Source: DATFVB01 sp963714035 | GTDB lineage: Bacteria; Acidobacteriota; Thermoanaerobaculia; UBA5066; DATFVB01 | Length of the DNA: 64,000 nucleotides | Direction: 5' to 3' | NCBI GenBank assembly: GCA_963714035.1 | Contig: OY970224.1 | Location: 1,178,001-1,242,000 of the forward strand | Part shown: one piece after another, positions 51,607 through 58,549 of the stretch | Position numbering within the stretch: position 1 is the stretch's first letter | How the letters are laid out: each line of letters starts with the position of its first letter | Notes under the pieces: generated by a model | What the model saw: the letters and a program-made list of their open reading frames with translations, nothing else | Database searches by the model: none | Told to the model about the DNA's origin: nothing | Translations under genes and position numbers: made by a program

Positions 51607-52068
51607 TCATTTCGCGGGGCGGGGATTTCTTTCCCGCTTCCGCGCGGAAACGCGGGGACGGAGGCGGCGGGCGGGGGCGGCGCAGGAGGGGCAGAGGCCC
51701 TGGAGCTCGACGCGGTGGCCGGTGATCGTGAATCCGGGCAGCCGGAGCGACGCGGAGATCCGGGCGTCCTCCCCTTCCGGCTTCGGCACGTCGCGGATCG
51801 CGCCGCAGGACGTGCAGACGAAATGGTGATGCGCCGAGAGATCGGCGTCCCAGCGCGTCGTCTTTCCCCAGGCGTCGATCGCTCGAATCCGGCCTTCGGC
51901 GGCCAGGCGCTGGAGATTCCGGTACACGGTCCCGAGCGAGACCCGGGGCATCGTCTGGCGGGCTCGCGCGTAGACCCAGTCCGCCGTCGGATGGATGTCC
52001 GTCGACGCGACGAGCGCGTAGACGAGGGCCCGCTGGCGGGTTTCCCGGGTCGGGGCAGCCGCTTCCAT
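51607..52068 (-). CDS. Fur-family regulator, PerR-like
   Basis: A 153-residue metalloregulator. The winged helix (HPTADWVYARARQTMPRVSLGTVYRNLQRLAAEGRIRAI) is followed by the dimerization domain with HHHFVCTSCGAIRDV and the second CPSC pair, forming a structural Cys4 zinc site. It is encoded directly before rubrerythrin, which favours a peroxide-sensing PerR over an iron Fur or zinc Zur regulator. ATG 52068 sits inside a perfect 21-base palindrome, with the -10 box 7 bases before it, so the mRNA is likely leaderless and self-repressed. A TTG start at 52104 would overlap the promoter and is less likely. Confidence 0.88.
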   Translation of the reverse strand: MEAAAPTRETRQRALVYALVASTDIHPTADWVYARARQTMPRVSLGTVYRNLQRLAAEGRIRAIDAWGKTTRWDADLSAHHHFVCTSCGAIRDVPKPEGEDARISASLRLPGFTITGHRVELQGLCPSCAAPARRLRPRVSARKRERNPRPAK

Positions 52069-52088
52069 ATCAGTAATGATTACTGATA
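52068..52088 (-). promoter_or_regulatory. Palindromic operator of the Fur/PerR-like gene
   Basis: Perfect palindrome TATCAGTAAT-G-ATTACTGATA (10-1-10 bases), by length and A/T-rich half-sites like Fur/PerR boxes. It covers the -10 box and the expected transcription start of the fur-like gene and touches its ATG, an ideal place for autorepression of the whole fur-rubrerythrin operon. Confidence 0.75.
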
Positions 52089-52104
52089 AGAATCCTCGTG
52101 TCAA
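52076..52104 (-). promoter_or_regulatory. Promoter of the fur-rubrerythrin operon
   Basis: Minus-strand TTGACA (52099-52104), a 17-base spacer, then AATCAT (52076-52081, four of six consensus bases). Transcription should begin about at the ATG, 7 bases beyond the -10 box. The -35 overlaps the stop codon region of yjbQ upstream. Confidence 0.7.
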
Positions 52105-52514
52105 GACGCGACCTCCGGAGCGCCGAGGAGATCGACGGCGACGGTGCGCTCGCGCGGTCCGTCGAGCTCGAGCAGGAAAATCCCCTGCCAGCGCCCGAGC
52201 CGCAGTCTTCCCTCCTCGACGGCGAGGAGCCGCGCCGGGCCGATCGCCTCGGAAAGGAAATGCGCCGGCGAGTTCCCCTCGCCGTGCTCGAATCGCACCG
52301 AGGGCGTCCAGGAGGCGAGAGCGCGCTCGAGGTCGCTCCCCACGTCGGGGTCCCAGTTCTCGCCGACGGTGATCGCCGCCGTCGTGTGCGGAACGGAAAC
52401 GACCACGAAGCCGCTCCGGACCCCGAGTCTTTCGACCTGTTCCCCGACCTCCGCGGTCACGTCTCGCCGCTCGATCTTCCGCGCCGTGGAGACCGTGAAC
52501 GTCGTTCCTTTCAC
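52101..52514 (-). CDS. YjbQ/UPF0047 family protein
   Basis: A 137-residue single-domain protein of the YjbQ (UPF0047) family; some members have weak thiamine-phosphate-synthase activity but the true role is unsettled. Key parts are VVVSVPHTTAAITVGENWDPDVGSDLERAL and the conserved HGEGNSPAHFLSEAIGPARLLAVEEGRLRLGRWQGIFLLELDGPRERTV, where the two histidines are potential metal ligands. The start is GTG 52514 with TAGACT 6 bases before it and no Shine-Dalgarno, so a leaderless mRNA is possible. It lies upstream of the fur-like gene with its stop over that promoter's -35. Confidence 0.9.
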   Translation of the reverse strand: MKGTTFTVSTARKIERRDVTAEVGEQVERLGVRSGFVVVSVPHTTAAITVGENWDPDVGSDLERALASWTPSVRFEHGEGNSPAHFLSEAIGPARLLAVEEGRLRLGRWQGIFLLELDGPRERTVAVDLLGAPEVAS

Positions 52515-52554
52515 GAATCGAGTCTAAAGGCGTTCGCGTTTTTGCGAAACGGCG

Positions 52555-52684
52555 GCTCGGCGAGCCCCGTCGGTGCCGGGCCCATGGGGCGCCGAAGGGG
52601 TCGAGGGCTCAGGCCCGGGCCGCGAGAGGCCGACACGCGGAAAGTCTCCCGAGTAACCGCAGGGAGGAGGTCCGCGCGGCGAGA
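52555..52684 (-). repeat. Dispersed structured element, long form, partial (copy I)
   Basis: Minus-strand partial copy: the core hairpin (plus-strand 52636-52676) reads CGCGGACCTCC and GACTTTCCGCG as arms with inner stem CTCCC/GGGAG instead of CTCGCC/GGCGAG, and a CGGTTACT loop; 52560-52620 matches the GGCTCGACCGCTTCGGCGCC distal part. Unlike the nine others it is not behind a gene but between two divergent starts, upstream of yjbQ. Confidence 0.7.
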
Positions 52685-52721
52685 GCATTCACGATCCGAG
52701 CTCCGCGAGCGTCGTGAATGC
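52685..52721. promoter_or_regulatory. Inverted repeat before the fused oxidoreductase gene
   Basis: Perfect 10-base arms GCATTCACGA (52685-52694) and TCGTGAATGC (52712-52721) separated by 17 bases. It spans the first possible ATG (52718) of the fusion gene. It may be an operator, a remnant of element copy I, or an RNA hairpin; its place argues for a translation start further down. Confidence 0.55.
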
Positions 52722-52768
52722 GACCTGATACATTTGCGCGCCATGAGCCATCCGCCAGCCGGTGCCCC

Positions 52769-55700
52769 TTGCCGTTGACAGGATCGCTCCTCACCCTCGG
52801 CGTTCCCGGCTTCACATTCGCGGATCTTCACTCTCCGCAGCGGCTTCGGGACCTCGACGCGACTTTCCTCGACGAGCTGCGGCGCGAGGCGCCCGAGCTC
52901 TGCGGCACTCTCGAGGAGGCCCGCCGCCGCCCGGAAGCCGTCCCGGCTTCCGCTTTCTCGGACCTCCTCGTGACGCTCGCGCCGCGACTCTCCGCCTTTC
53001 TCGCGCGCCTGTTTCCGGTCGAAGAGGGATGGCGGGCGCAGATGGCGCGCGCCGATGCGGAGGCGGTCCTCGGGCGGTTCAAGCGCGATTTCGTCGCCCG
53101 GCGGGTCGTGAAGGCCCCCCTTCCGGAAGGGTTCCCCGCCGTCGATTTTCACGCCGCCTCGCGGGCTCTCCGAGACCTCGAGCAGACGCTCTTCCCGGAT
53201 CTCCCCTGGAGCACGGACGAAGAGATCGCGACGGCGAGAATGGCCGTGGCCCTGCTCGACGCCGAGAGCGAGCACGCGGAAGTCGTCCGGCAGAAGAAAC
53301 GGGAAACGGTCTCTCCCGAGACACGGGAGCGCGTCGCGCGGTGGGCCGCGCGTGACGGAGAGAACGTCCCGGAAGACGATGAGAAGGCCTTCGACTTCCT
53401 CTCGCGCACGCTCCGTTTCCTCGAAACCGCCCTCCACGGGCAACTCGCGCACCCCGAAGGGCGGCGCGAGAGCTTCGGGTGGTCGTCGCTCCGCCTGCCG
53501 GAGAAGCTCGACTTCGGCGGCCTCGTCGAAACCGAGCGGCCCGACGGGTCCCTCCCCGAACGGCGCATCGCCCCCGCGGCGAAACACCGCCGCCGCGACG
53601 GGTTCAAGCTGACCGATCCCCGGATGACGCCGCGGGCGGTGCACGCCGAGACGCAGTACTGCCTGATCTGCCACGAGCGCGACAAGGATTCCTGTTCGAA
53701 GGGGTACTTCGACGCGAAGACCTCGACGTTTCAGAAGAACCCGCTCGGCGTGGCGCTGACCGGCTGCCCGCTCGACGAGAAGATCTCCGAGATGCACGTC
53801 ATGCGGCGCCGGGGCGACTCGATCGCGGCCCTGGCGATCATCTGCGTCGACAACCCGATGTGCCCGGGGACGGGACACCGGATCTGCAACGACTGCATGA
53901 AGGGATGCATCTTCCAGAAGCAGACTCCGGTCGACATTCCGCAGGCCGAGACCGGCGTCCTGACCGACGTGCTCGATCTTCCCTACGGATTCGAGGTCTA
54001 CTCCCTCCTCACCCGCTGGAACCCCCTGAACATCCGCCGCCCGTACCCGCTCCCCTACAACGGCCGGAACGTGCTCGTCGTCGGGCTCGGTCCCGCCGGC
54101 TACACGCTCGCCCATTACCTCGCCAACGAAGGCTTCGGCATCGTCGCGATCGACGGCCTGAAGATCGAGCCGATCGACGCGGATCTCGTTCCGGTCGAAA
54201 GCTACGCGGCGTTGAAGGAGCCGCTCGACGAACGGCCGCTCGGCGGCTTCGGAGGCGTTTCCGAATACGGGATCACGGTCCGGTGGGACAAGAACTTCCT
54301 GCGCGTGATCGCGTTGACACTCGCGCGGCGCGACAATTTCCGCATGTTCGGCGGCATCCGGTTCGGGGGAACCGTCGACGCGGAGGAGGCCTTCGCGATG
54401 GGGTTCGACCACGTCGCGGTCGCCGCGGGCGCCGGGAGGCCCACGATCGTCGGCATGACCAACAACATGATCCGGGGCATCCGTCAGGCTTCCGACTTCC
54501 TCATGGCGCTCCAGCTGACCGGCGCCTTCAAGAAAGACGGCCTCGCGAACCTCCAGGCGGAGCTGCCGGCGGTCGTCATCGGCGGCGGCCTGACGGCCAT
54601 CGACACCGCGACCGAGCTCCTCGCCTACTACCCGATCGAAGCGGAGCGAACCCTCGAACGCTACGAAAATCTGGCCCTCGAGCGCGGGGAAGAGAACCTC
54701 CGGGCGATCTTCGACGCCGAAGAGCAGGAAATCCTCGACCGGCTCCTCGCCCACGGCGGGGCCGTCCGCCGCGAGCGCCGGGAAGCCGCGGCGCGCGGGG
54801 AAACCCCCGATTTCGCGCGCCTCTGCCGCGAATGGGGCGGCGTGTCGATCGTCTATCGCCGCACGATGGAAGAGTCTCCGGCTTACCGCCTGAACCACGA
54901 GGAGATCATCAAGGCGCTGGAAGAAGGGATCTCCTTCGTGGAGACCCTCGATCCCGTCGAGGCCGTCCCGGACGAATACGGAAAGCTCGCGGCGATGCGG
55001 TTCCGCCGGACGTCGGGGGAGCTCGTCGAGCTCCCGGCGCGAAGCTGCCTCGTCGCCGCCGGGACCACGCCGAACATCACGTACGCGAAGGAGAAGCCGG
55101 GCCAGCTTCCCCTCGACGACAAACGCCGCTTCTTCGCGCCGCACCGGCTGTCGGAGGAGGACGGAAACCGAAGGCTCGTCCCGTGCCAGCCTCTCGATCC
55201 GGGAGGGATCTTCACCGGCGTCGATCACGGGGGGAAGTTCATGACGTACTTCGGGGACAACCATCCCCGCTACAACGGCAACGTGGTCAAGGCCATGGCG
55301 TCCGCCCGCGACGGATACCCCTGGATCGCGAAGCTCTTCCGTAAGGAGATCGAAGCCGCCGATCCCGCCGCCCAGCCGGAACGCGACTCCGCCTGGGAAC
55401 GGTTTTCCGGGATGCTCGAACGGGAATGGACCGCCACGGTCGTCCGCGTCGACCGGCTGACTCCGACGATCGTCGAAGTCGTCGTCCGGGCGCCCGCCGC
55501 CGCGCGGCGATTCCATCCCGGGCAGTTCTACCGGCTGCAGAATTTCGAAGCGACCGCGCCCCGCGCGGGCGGCGCTCCCCTCCTGATCGAGCCGCTCGCC
55601 CTCACGGGCGCCTGGAAGGACGACTCCGAAGGCCTGATCTCGATGATCGCGCTCGAAATCGGAGTTTCCTCACGGCTCTGCGGGGCCCTGAGGCCGGGAG

Positions 55701-56404
55701 AGCGCGTCGTCGTCATGGGCCCGACAGGGGCCCCGACGGAGATCCCCGAGGGTTCGACGGTCATGCTCTGCGGAGGCGGACTCGGAAACGCGGTTCTCTT
55801 CTCGATCGGGAAAGCCTGCCGCGAGGCGGGAAACCGGGTGATCTACTTCGCGGGTTACAAGAAGGGGGAGGATTTCTACAAGCGCGAGGAGATCGAGGCG
55901 GCGGCCGACATCGTCGTCTTCTCGGTCGACCGCGGAGAACCGATCCCGGCGGTCCGTCCGCAGGACCGGTCATTCGTCGGGAACATCCTCGAATCGATCA
56001 CCGCCTACGCGGAGGGTCGGCTGGGCGACCGGCCGATCGATCTGAAGGACGTCGCCCGGATCATCGTCATCGGCTCGGACAGGATGATGAGCGCCGTTTC
56101 CGCGGCGCGGCACGGCGCGCTCGCGAAATACCTCTCCCCGAGCCACGTCGGCGTGGCGTCGATCAACTCTCCGATGCAGTGCATGATGAAGGAAGTCTGC
56201 GCCCAGTGCCTCCAGAAGCACCGCGACCCGGTCACCGGCGCGACGAAGGAAATCGTCTTTTCCTGCTACAACCAGGATCAGCTCATGGACGAGATGGACT
56301 GGGCACATCTGGCGTCGAGGCTGAGACAGAACACCGTGGCGGAGAAGCTTTCGGGCCTCTGGCTCGAGCACTTGCTCACGAACAGTCCCATTCCGCACGT
56401 CTGA
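52769..56404 (+). CDS. Fused NfnB-NfnA-like (GltD plus FNR-type) oxidoreductase
   Basis: A very long flavo-Fe-S protein (1228 residues if started at ATG 52718; TTG 52769 or 52775 is my preferred start because ATG 52718 is within the inverted repeat). After an unassigned helical domain (about 1-300) comes a GltD/NfnB-like unit with Cys-rich CLICHERDKDSCSKGYF and CVDNPMCPGTGHRICNDCMKGC, the FAD site LVVGLGPAGYTLAHYLAN and NAD(P) site VVIGGGLTAIDTATELL. The last 330 residues are FNR-like (HPGQFYRLQNF, LCGGGLGNAVLF) with a [2Fe-2S] cluster CMMKEVCAQCL...C. It may act like NADH-dependent ferredoxin:NADP oxidoreductase. Confidence 0.85.
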   Translation: MPLTGSLLTLGVPGFTFADLHSPQRLRDLDATFLDELRREAPELCGTLEEARRRPEAVPASAFSDLLVTLAPRLSAFLARLFPVEEGWRAQMARADAEAVLGRFKRDFVARRVVKAPLPEGFPAVDFHAASRALRDLEQTLFPDLPWSTDEEIATARMAVALLDAESEHAEVVRQKKRETVSPETRERVARWAARDGENVPEDDEKAFDFLSRTLRFLETALHGQLAHPEGRRESFGWSSLRLPEKLDFGGLVETERPDGSLPERRIAPAAKHRRRDGFKLTDPRMTPRAVHAETQYCLICHERDKDSCSKGYFDAKTSTFQKNPLGVALTGCPLDEKISEMHVMRRRGDSIAALAIICVDNPMCPGTGHRICNDCMKGCIFQKQTPVDIPQAETGVLTDVLDLPYGFEVYSLLTRWNPLNIRRPYPLPYNGRNVLVVGLGPAGYTLAHYLANEGFGIVAIDGLKIEPIDADLVPVESYAALKEPLDERPLGGFGGVSEYGITVRWDKNFLRVIALTLARRDNFRMFGGIRFGGTVDAEEAFAMGFDHVAVAAGAGRPTIVGMTNNMIRGIRQASDFLMALQLTGAFKKDGLANLQAELPAVVIGGGLTAIDTATELLAYYPIEAERTLERYENLALERGEENLRAIFDAEEQEILDRLLAHGGAVRRERREAAARGETPDFARLCREWGGVSIVYRRTMEESPAYRLNHEEIIKALEEGISFVETLDPVEAVPDEYGKLAAMRFRRTSGELVELPARSCLVAAGTTPNITYAKEKPGQLPLDDKRRFFAPHRLSEEDGNRRLVPCQPLDPGGIFTGVDHGGKFMTYFGDNHPRYNGNVVKAMASARDGYPWIAKLFRKEIEAADPAAQPERDSAWERFSGMLEREWTATVVRVDRLTPTIVEVVVRAPAAARRFHPGQFYRLQNFEATAPRAGGAPLLIEPLALTGAWKDDSEGLISMIALEIGVSSRLCGALRPGERVVVMGPTGAPTEIPEGSTVMLCGGGLGNAVLFSIGKACREAGNRVIYFAGYKKGEDFYKREEIEAAADIVVFSVDRGEPIPAVRPQDRSFVGNILESITAYAEGRLGDRPIDLKDVARIIVIGSDRMMSAVSAARHGALAKYLSPSHVGVASINSPMQCMMKEVCAQCLQKHRDPVTGATKEIVFSCYNQDQLMDEMDWAHLASRLRQNTVAEKLSGLWLEHLLTNSPIPHV

Positions 56405-56417
56405 AGCGCAGGCGGCG

Positions 56418-56530
56418 CGCAGATACGCGCCGTTATGCGCGTCCGTGCCACCGCCCGGAGGGCTCAACGTACGCTTTGGTACGCCTCACCCTCCGGGCGG
56501 GCGGCCCGAACGCACCTTCCAGCACGTCTC
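56418..56530 (+). repeat. Dispersed structured element, short form (copy F1)
   Basis: Begins 14 bases after the fused oxidoreductase gene in its orientation. Opening variant GCGCCGTTATGCGCG, as in copy D. The central hairpin is perfect: CCCGGAGGG (56454-56462) with CCCTCCGGG (56489-56497), apical CGTAC/GTACG (56468-56472, 56479-56483) between CTCAA and CCTCA. Confidence 0.85.
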
Positions 56531-56574
56531 CGCGCGCCTTGCGCTGACCGGGGACATCGACCAGCTCCCGGATT

Positions 56575-56812
56575 TGGCCAAGGCTTCGACCCTTCTCGCG
56601 AGAACGATCAGGCGCGGCGAGACGTGCCCGCCAAGGGTGCCAACTCACGGGGATGGAAGTCCTGGGAGTCTTCGGTCGGGACCCGGAGCGGTCGAGGGTT
56701 TACCCGAGCCGCGGAGGGCACATCGCGGAAATTCTCGCCGAAGTAACCGAGGCGAGGAGGTCTGCGATGTGGGAGGCCGCGCGGTTCCAGCGGAGCGTGG
56801 CGCGCGGCCGAC
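56575..56812 (-). repeat. Dispersed structured element, long form (copy F2)
   Basis: Minus-strand long-form copy starting at once after the stop of the M23 peptidase, in its orientation. The 53-base hairpin (56719-56771) has arms CACATCGCAG and CCGCGATGTG; compared with copies A and H one pair is swapped (G-C to C-G). The CGTCGGCCGCGCG opening and CTCGACCGCTCCGGG distal parts match copies A and H; the initial ATGCATCG sequence is missing. F1 and F2 face each other between two convergent genes. Confidence 0.8.
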
Positions 56813-56813
56813 G

Positions 56814-57749
56814 TTACTTGGCGAAGAGGAAGACGAGGTAAGGATTCACCGCCAGCCCCTTCTTGAAGTCCAGGGCCAGCGAATCGTCGGGGAGGCGCGT
56901 GACGGAAAAATGGAGATGGGCGCCGTGGGCGTTGCCGGTCGCGCCGACCTGACCGAGCGACTCGCCCTTCTTGACCTTCATGCCCGCCATCAGTCCGTGG
57001 GCGTAATGCGACAAATGACAGTAGTAGAACAGGTAGCGGTTGGAGGAATCGCGCAGATAGATGGCGTTCCCTCCACGCTTTTCCTTTCCGATCCGGACGA
57101 CCTCGCCGTCGGTGACCGCCAGAACGGGCGTGCCCCTGGGCGATCCGATGTCGAGCGCCAGGTGCTGGTAATGGTGGCGACGACCGCCGCGCGGGTTGAG
57201 GAACGAGTCCTGGAGCTGGTCGCGGGTGACTCCCTCGACGGGGATCTCCAGGTTCATCGACAGGAGCTCCTGGAGGTATTCGTCCTCCGGGGAGAGCCGG
57301 GTCTCCGAGGACTTCGGCCGGAAGAGCTCCCCGACGCTCTTCATGGCCGTGACGACGCTGTGGAGAGCGCTCTTCTTGGCGAGCTCCTGGGCGGGAACCT
57401 CTTCGAGATCCGACCCGTCCGCCTCGTCGTCGGCGCAATCGCCGGAGGCGATCTCCTCCTGCGTACAGGGAGCTTCGTCGTCGTGAACGTCGACGACCGC
57501 CACCTTCTCGATCACGTCGGTCTGCTCGGCGGCGGCCGCCGCTTCGGCCGCCTTCAGCTCTTCCGCCGGGAGGGGGCCGAACGGCTCCAGAGTCGTGACG
57601 CCGTCCTCGCGAGTCCGAGTTCCCGTCGCGGCGTGCGATGCCCTGGATTTCCGGGAGTGGGCCGACGAGGTCCGGCGGGCGAGAGCCGTCGCCGGGAGGG
57701 TGAGCAGGGTGGTAACGCTGAGGGCGAGGACCGTCCGTACGAAGCGCAC
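56814..57749 (-). CDS. M23-family peptidoglycan peptidase (LytM domain)
   Basis: A 311-residue exported cell-wall endopeptidase-like protein. A signal peptide (VRFVRTVLALSVTTLLTLPATALA) is followed by a low-complexity acidic stretch of about 130 residues, and a C-terminal M23 domain whose zinc ligands are HLALD (HxxxD) and HLHF (HxH), with GDPRG-like GSPRGTPVLAVTDGEVVRIG and HYAHG, so it may be catalytically active. The start is GTG 57749, five bases after a GATAAT box and with no Shine-Dalgarno, so the mRNA is probably leaderless. It follows efp by 123 bases. Confidence 0.9.
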   Translation of the reverse strand: MRFVRTVLALSVTTLLTLPATALARRTSSAHSRKSRASHAATGTRTREDGVTTLEPFGPLPAEELKAAEAAAAAEQTDVIEKVAVVDVHDDEAPCTQEEIASGDCADDEADGSDLEEVPAQELAKKSALHSVVTAMKSVGELFRPKSSETRLSPEDEYLQELLSMNLEIPVEGVTRDQLQDSFLNPRGGRRHHYQHLALDIGSPRGTPVLAVTDGEVVRIGKEKRGGNAIYLRDSSNRYLFYYCHLSHYAHGLMAGMKVKKGESLGQVGATGNAHGAHLHFSVTRLPDDSLALDFKKGLAVNPYLVFLFAK

Positions 57750-57754
57750 GGGGC

Positions 57755-57784
57755 ATTATCCCGATCGCCTCGGGCGTAGGTCAA
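57755..57784 (-). promoter_or_regulatory. Promoter of the M23 peptidase gene
   Basis: Minus-strand TTGACC (57779-57784), 18-base spacer, GATAAT (57755-57760), then 5 bases to the GTG start. One of the clearest sigma-70-type promoters in the window. Just upstream is a run of seven T after GGGCA. Confidence 0.7.
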
Positions 57785-57872
57785 CAAAAAAATGCCCTAC
57801 CGCGGAATTAGGAAAGCAATAAATATGCCAACGCCGGTCCCGCTCACCGGGGGAGCGCGGGGGCCTTTGGGG

Positions 57873-58433
57873 CTACGCCCGCTCGAGGTAGCTGTCGTCC
57901 CGCGTATCGATCTTGACGCGCGTGCCTGCCTCGATGAACTGAGGGACGTTGACCACGAGTCCCGTCTCGAGCGTGGCGGGCTTGTAAGAGGCCGAAGCCG
58001 TCGCGCCCTTCATCCCCGGCTGTGTCTCGGTCACCGTCAGGGTCACGGTGTTCGGGAGCTCGATGCCGACGGCGTTGCTTTCGTAGAAGTCGACCGACAG
58101 CGCCGTGTTGGGCAGCAGGTACTTCAGGGCGTCGCCCACCACCTCGTCCGGGAGGGTGATCTGGTCGTACGTCTCCTGGTTCATGAAGTGGTGGCCCGCC
58201 GGATCCGAATAGAGATATTCCATTTCGTGGGTGTCGAGCGACGCCTTCTCGACGCGGTCGCTGGACGAAAAGCGGTGGTCGATCATCGATCCGTTGCGCA
58301 GATTCCGCATGCGGACCTGCATGAAGGCGCGGAGGTTCCCGGGAGTGCGATGGGACGCTTCGTGAACCCGATGGAGCTCGGCGTTGTAGATGATGATCAT
58401 CCCGTTGCGGATCTGGGTGGCCGGAATATTCAT
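57873..58433 (-). CDS. efp: Translation elongation factor P
   Basis: EF-P of 186 residues, which relieves ribosome stalling at polyproline. All three beta-barrel domains are present: N-terminal KOW-like (TQIRNGMIIIYNAELHRV), middle and C-terminal OB domains with the signature KGATASASYKPATLETGLVVNVPQFIEAGTRVKIDTR. The loop tip that carries the modified residue reads SHRTPGNLRAF: an asparagine (N33) aligns with Lys34 of E. coli EF-P, so neither lysyl- nor rhamnosyl-type modification at a Lys or Arg applies in a simple way. GAGGT precedes the ATG by 5 bases. Confidence 0.95.
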   Translation of the reverse strand: MNIPATQIRNGMIIIYNAELHRVHEASHRTPGNLRAFMQVRMRNLRNGSMIDHRFSSSDRVEKASLDTHEMEYLYSDPAGHHFMNQETYDQITLPDEVVGDALKYLLPNTALSVDFYESNAVGIELPNTVTLTVTETQPGMKGATASASYKPATLETGLVVNVPQFIEAGTRVKIDTRDDSYLERA

Positions 58434-58463
58434 TCGAACCTCGAAAAAACGACGGGGTTTCGG

Positions 58464-58481
58464 CCCGGCGACTTCGCCGGG
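58464..58481 (-). other. Hairpin in the efp leader
   Basis: Eight-base arms CCCGGCGA and TCGCCGGG almost without a loop, followed on the minus strand, 14 bases later, by six Ts. It could be a second terminator for the upstream lipase operon or an attenuator for efp. Position is the only further evidence. Confidence 0.35.
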
Positions 58482-58500
58482 GGCCGGGGAATGTAACACA

Positions 58501-58527
58501 AAAGAAAAGGCCCGCCGAAGCGGGCCT
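58501..58527 (-). terminator. Rho-independent terminator of the FadL-lipase operon
   Basis: On the minus strand AGGCCCGC-TTCG-GCGGGCCT is followed by TTTTCTTTT: an 8-base-pair hairpin with a stable UUCG tetraloop and a T-rich tail, 23 bases after the SGNH hydrolase stop. The best terminator in the window. Confidence 0.88.
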
Positions 58528-58549
58528 CTCCGACAGCGGGGCTCGAGAC

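Noticed and set aside
52511..55516. 1001-codon minus-strand open frame opposite the fused oxidoreductase
   Set aside because: Antisense shadow; the plus strand codes a clearly recognisable flavoprotein there.
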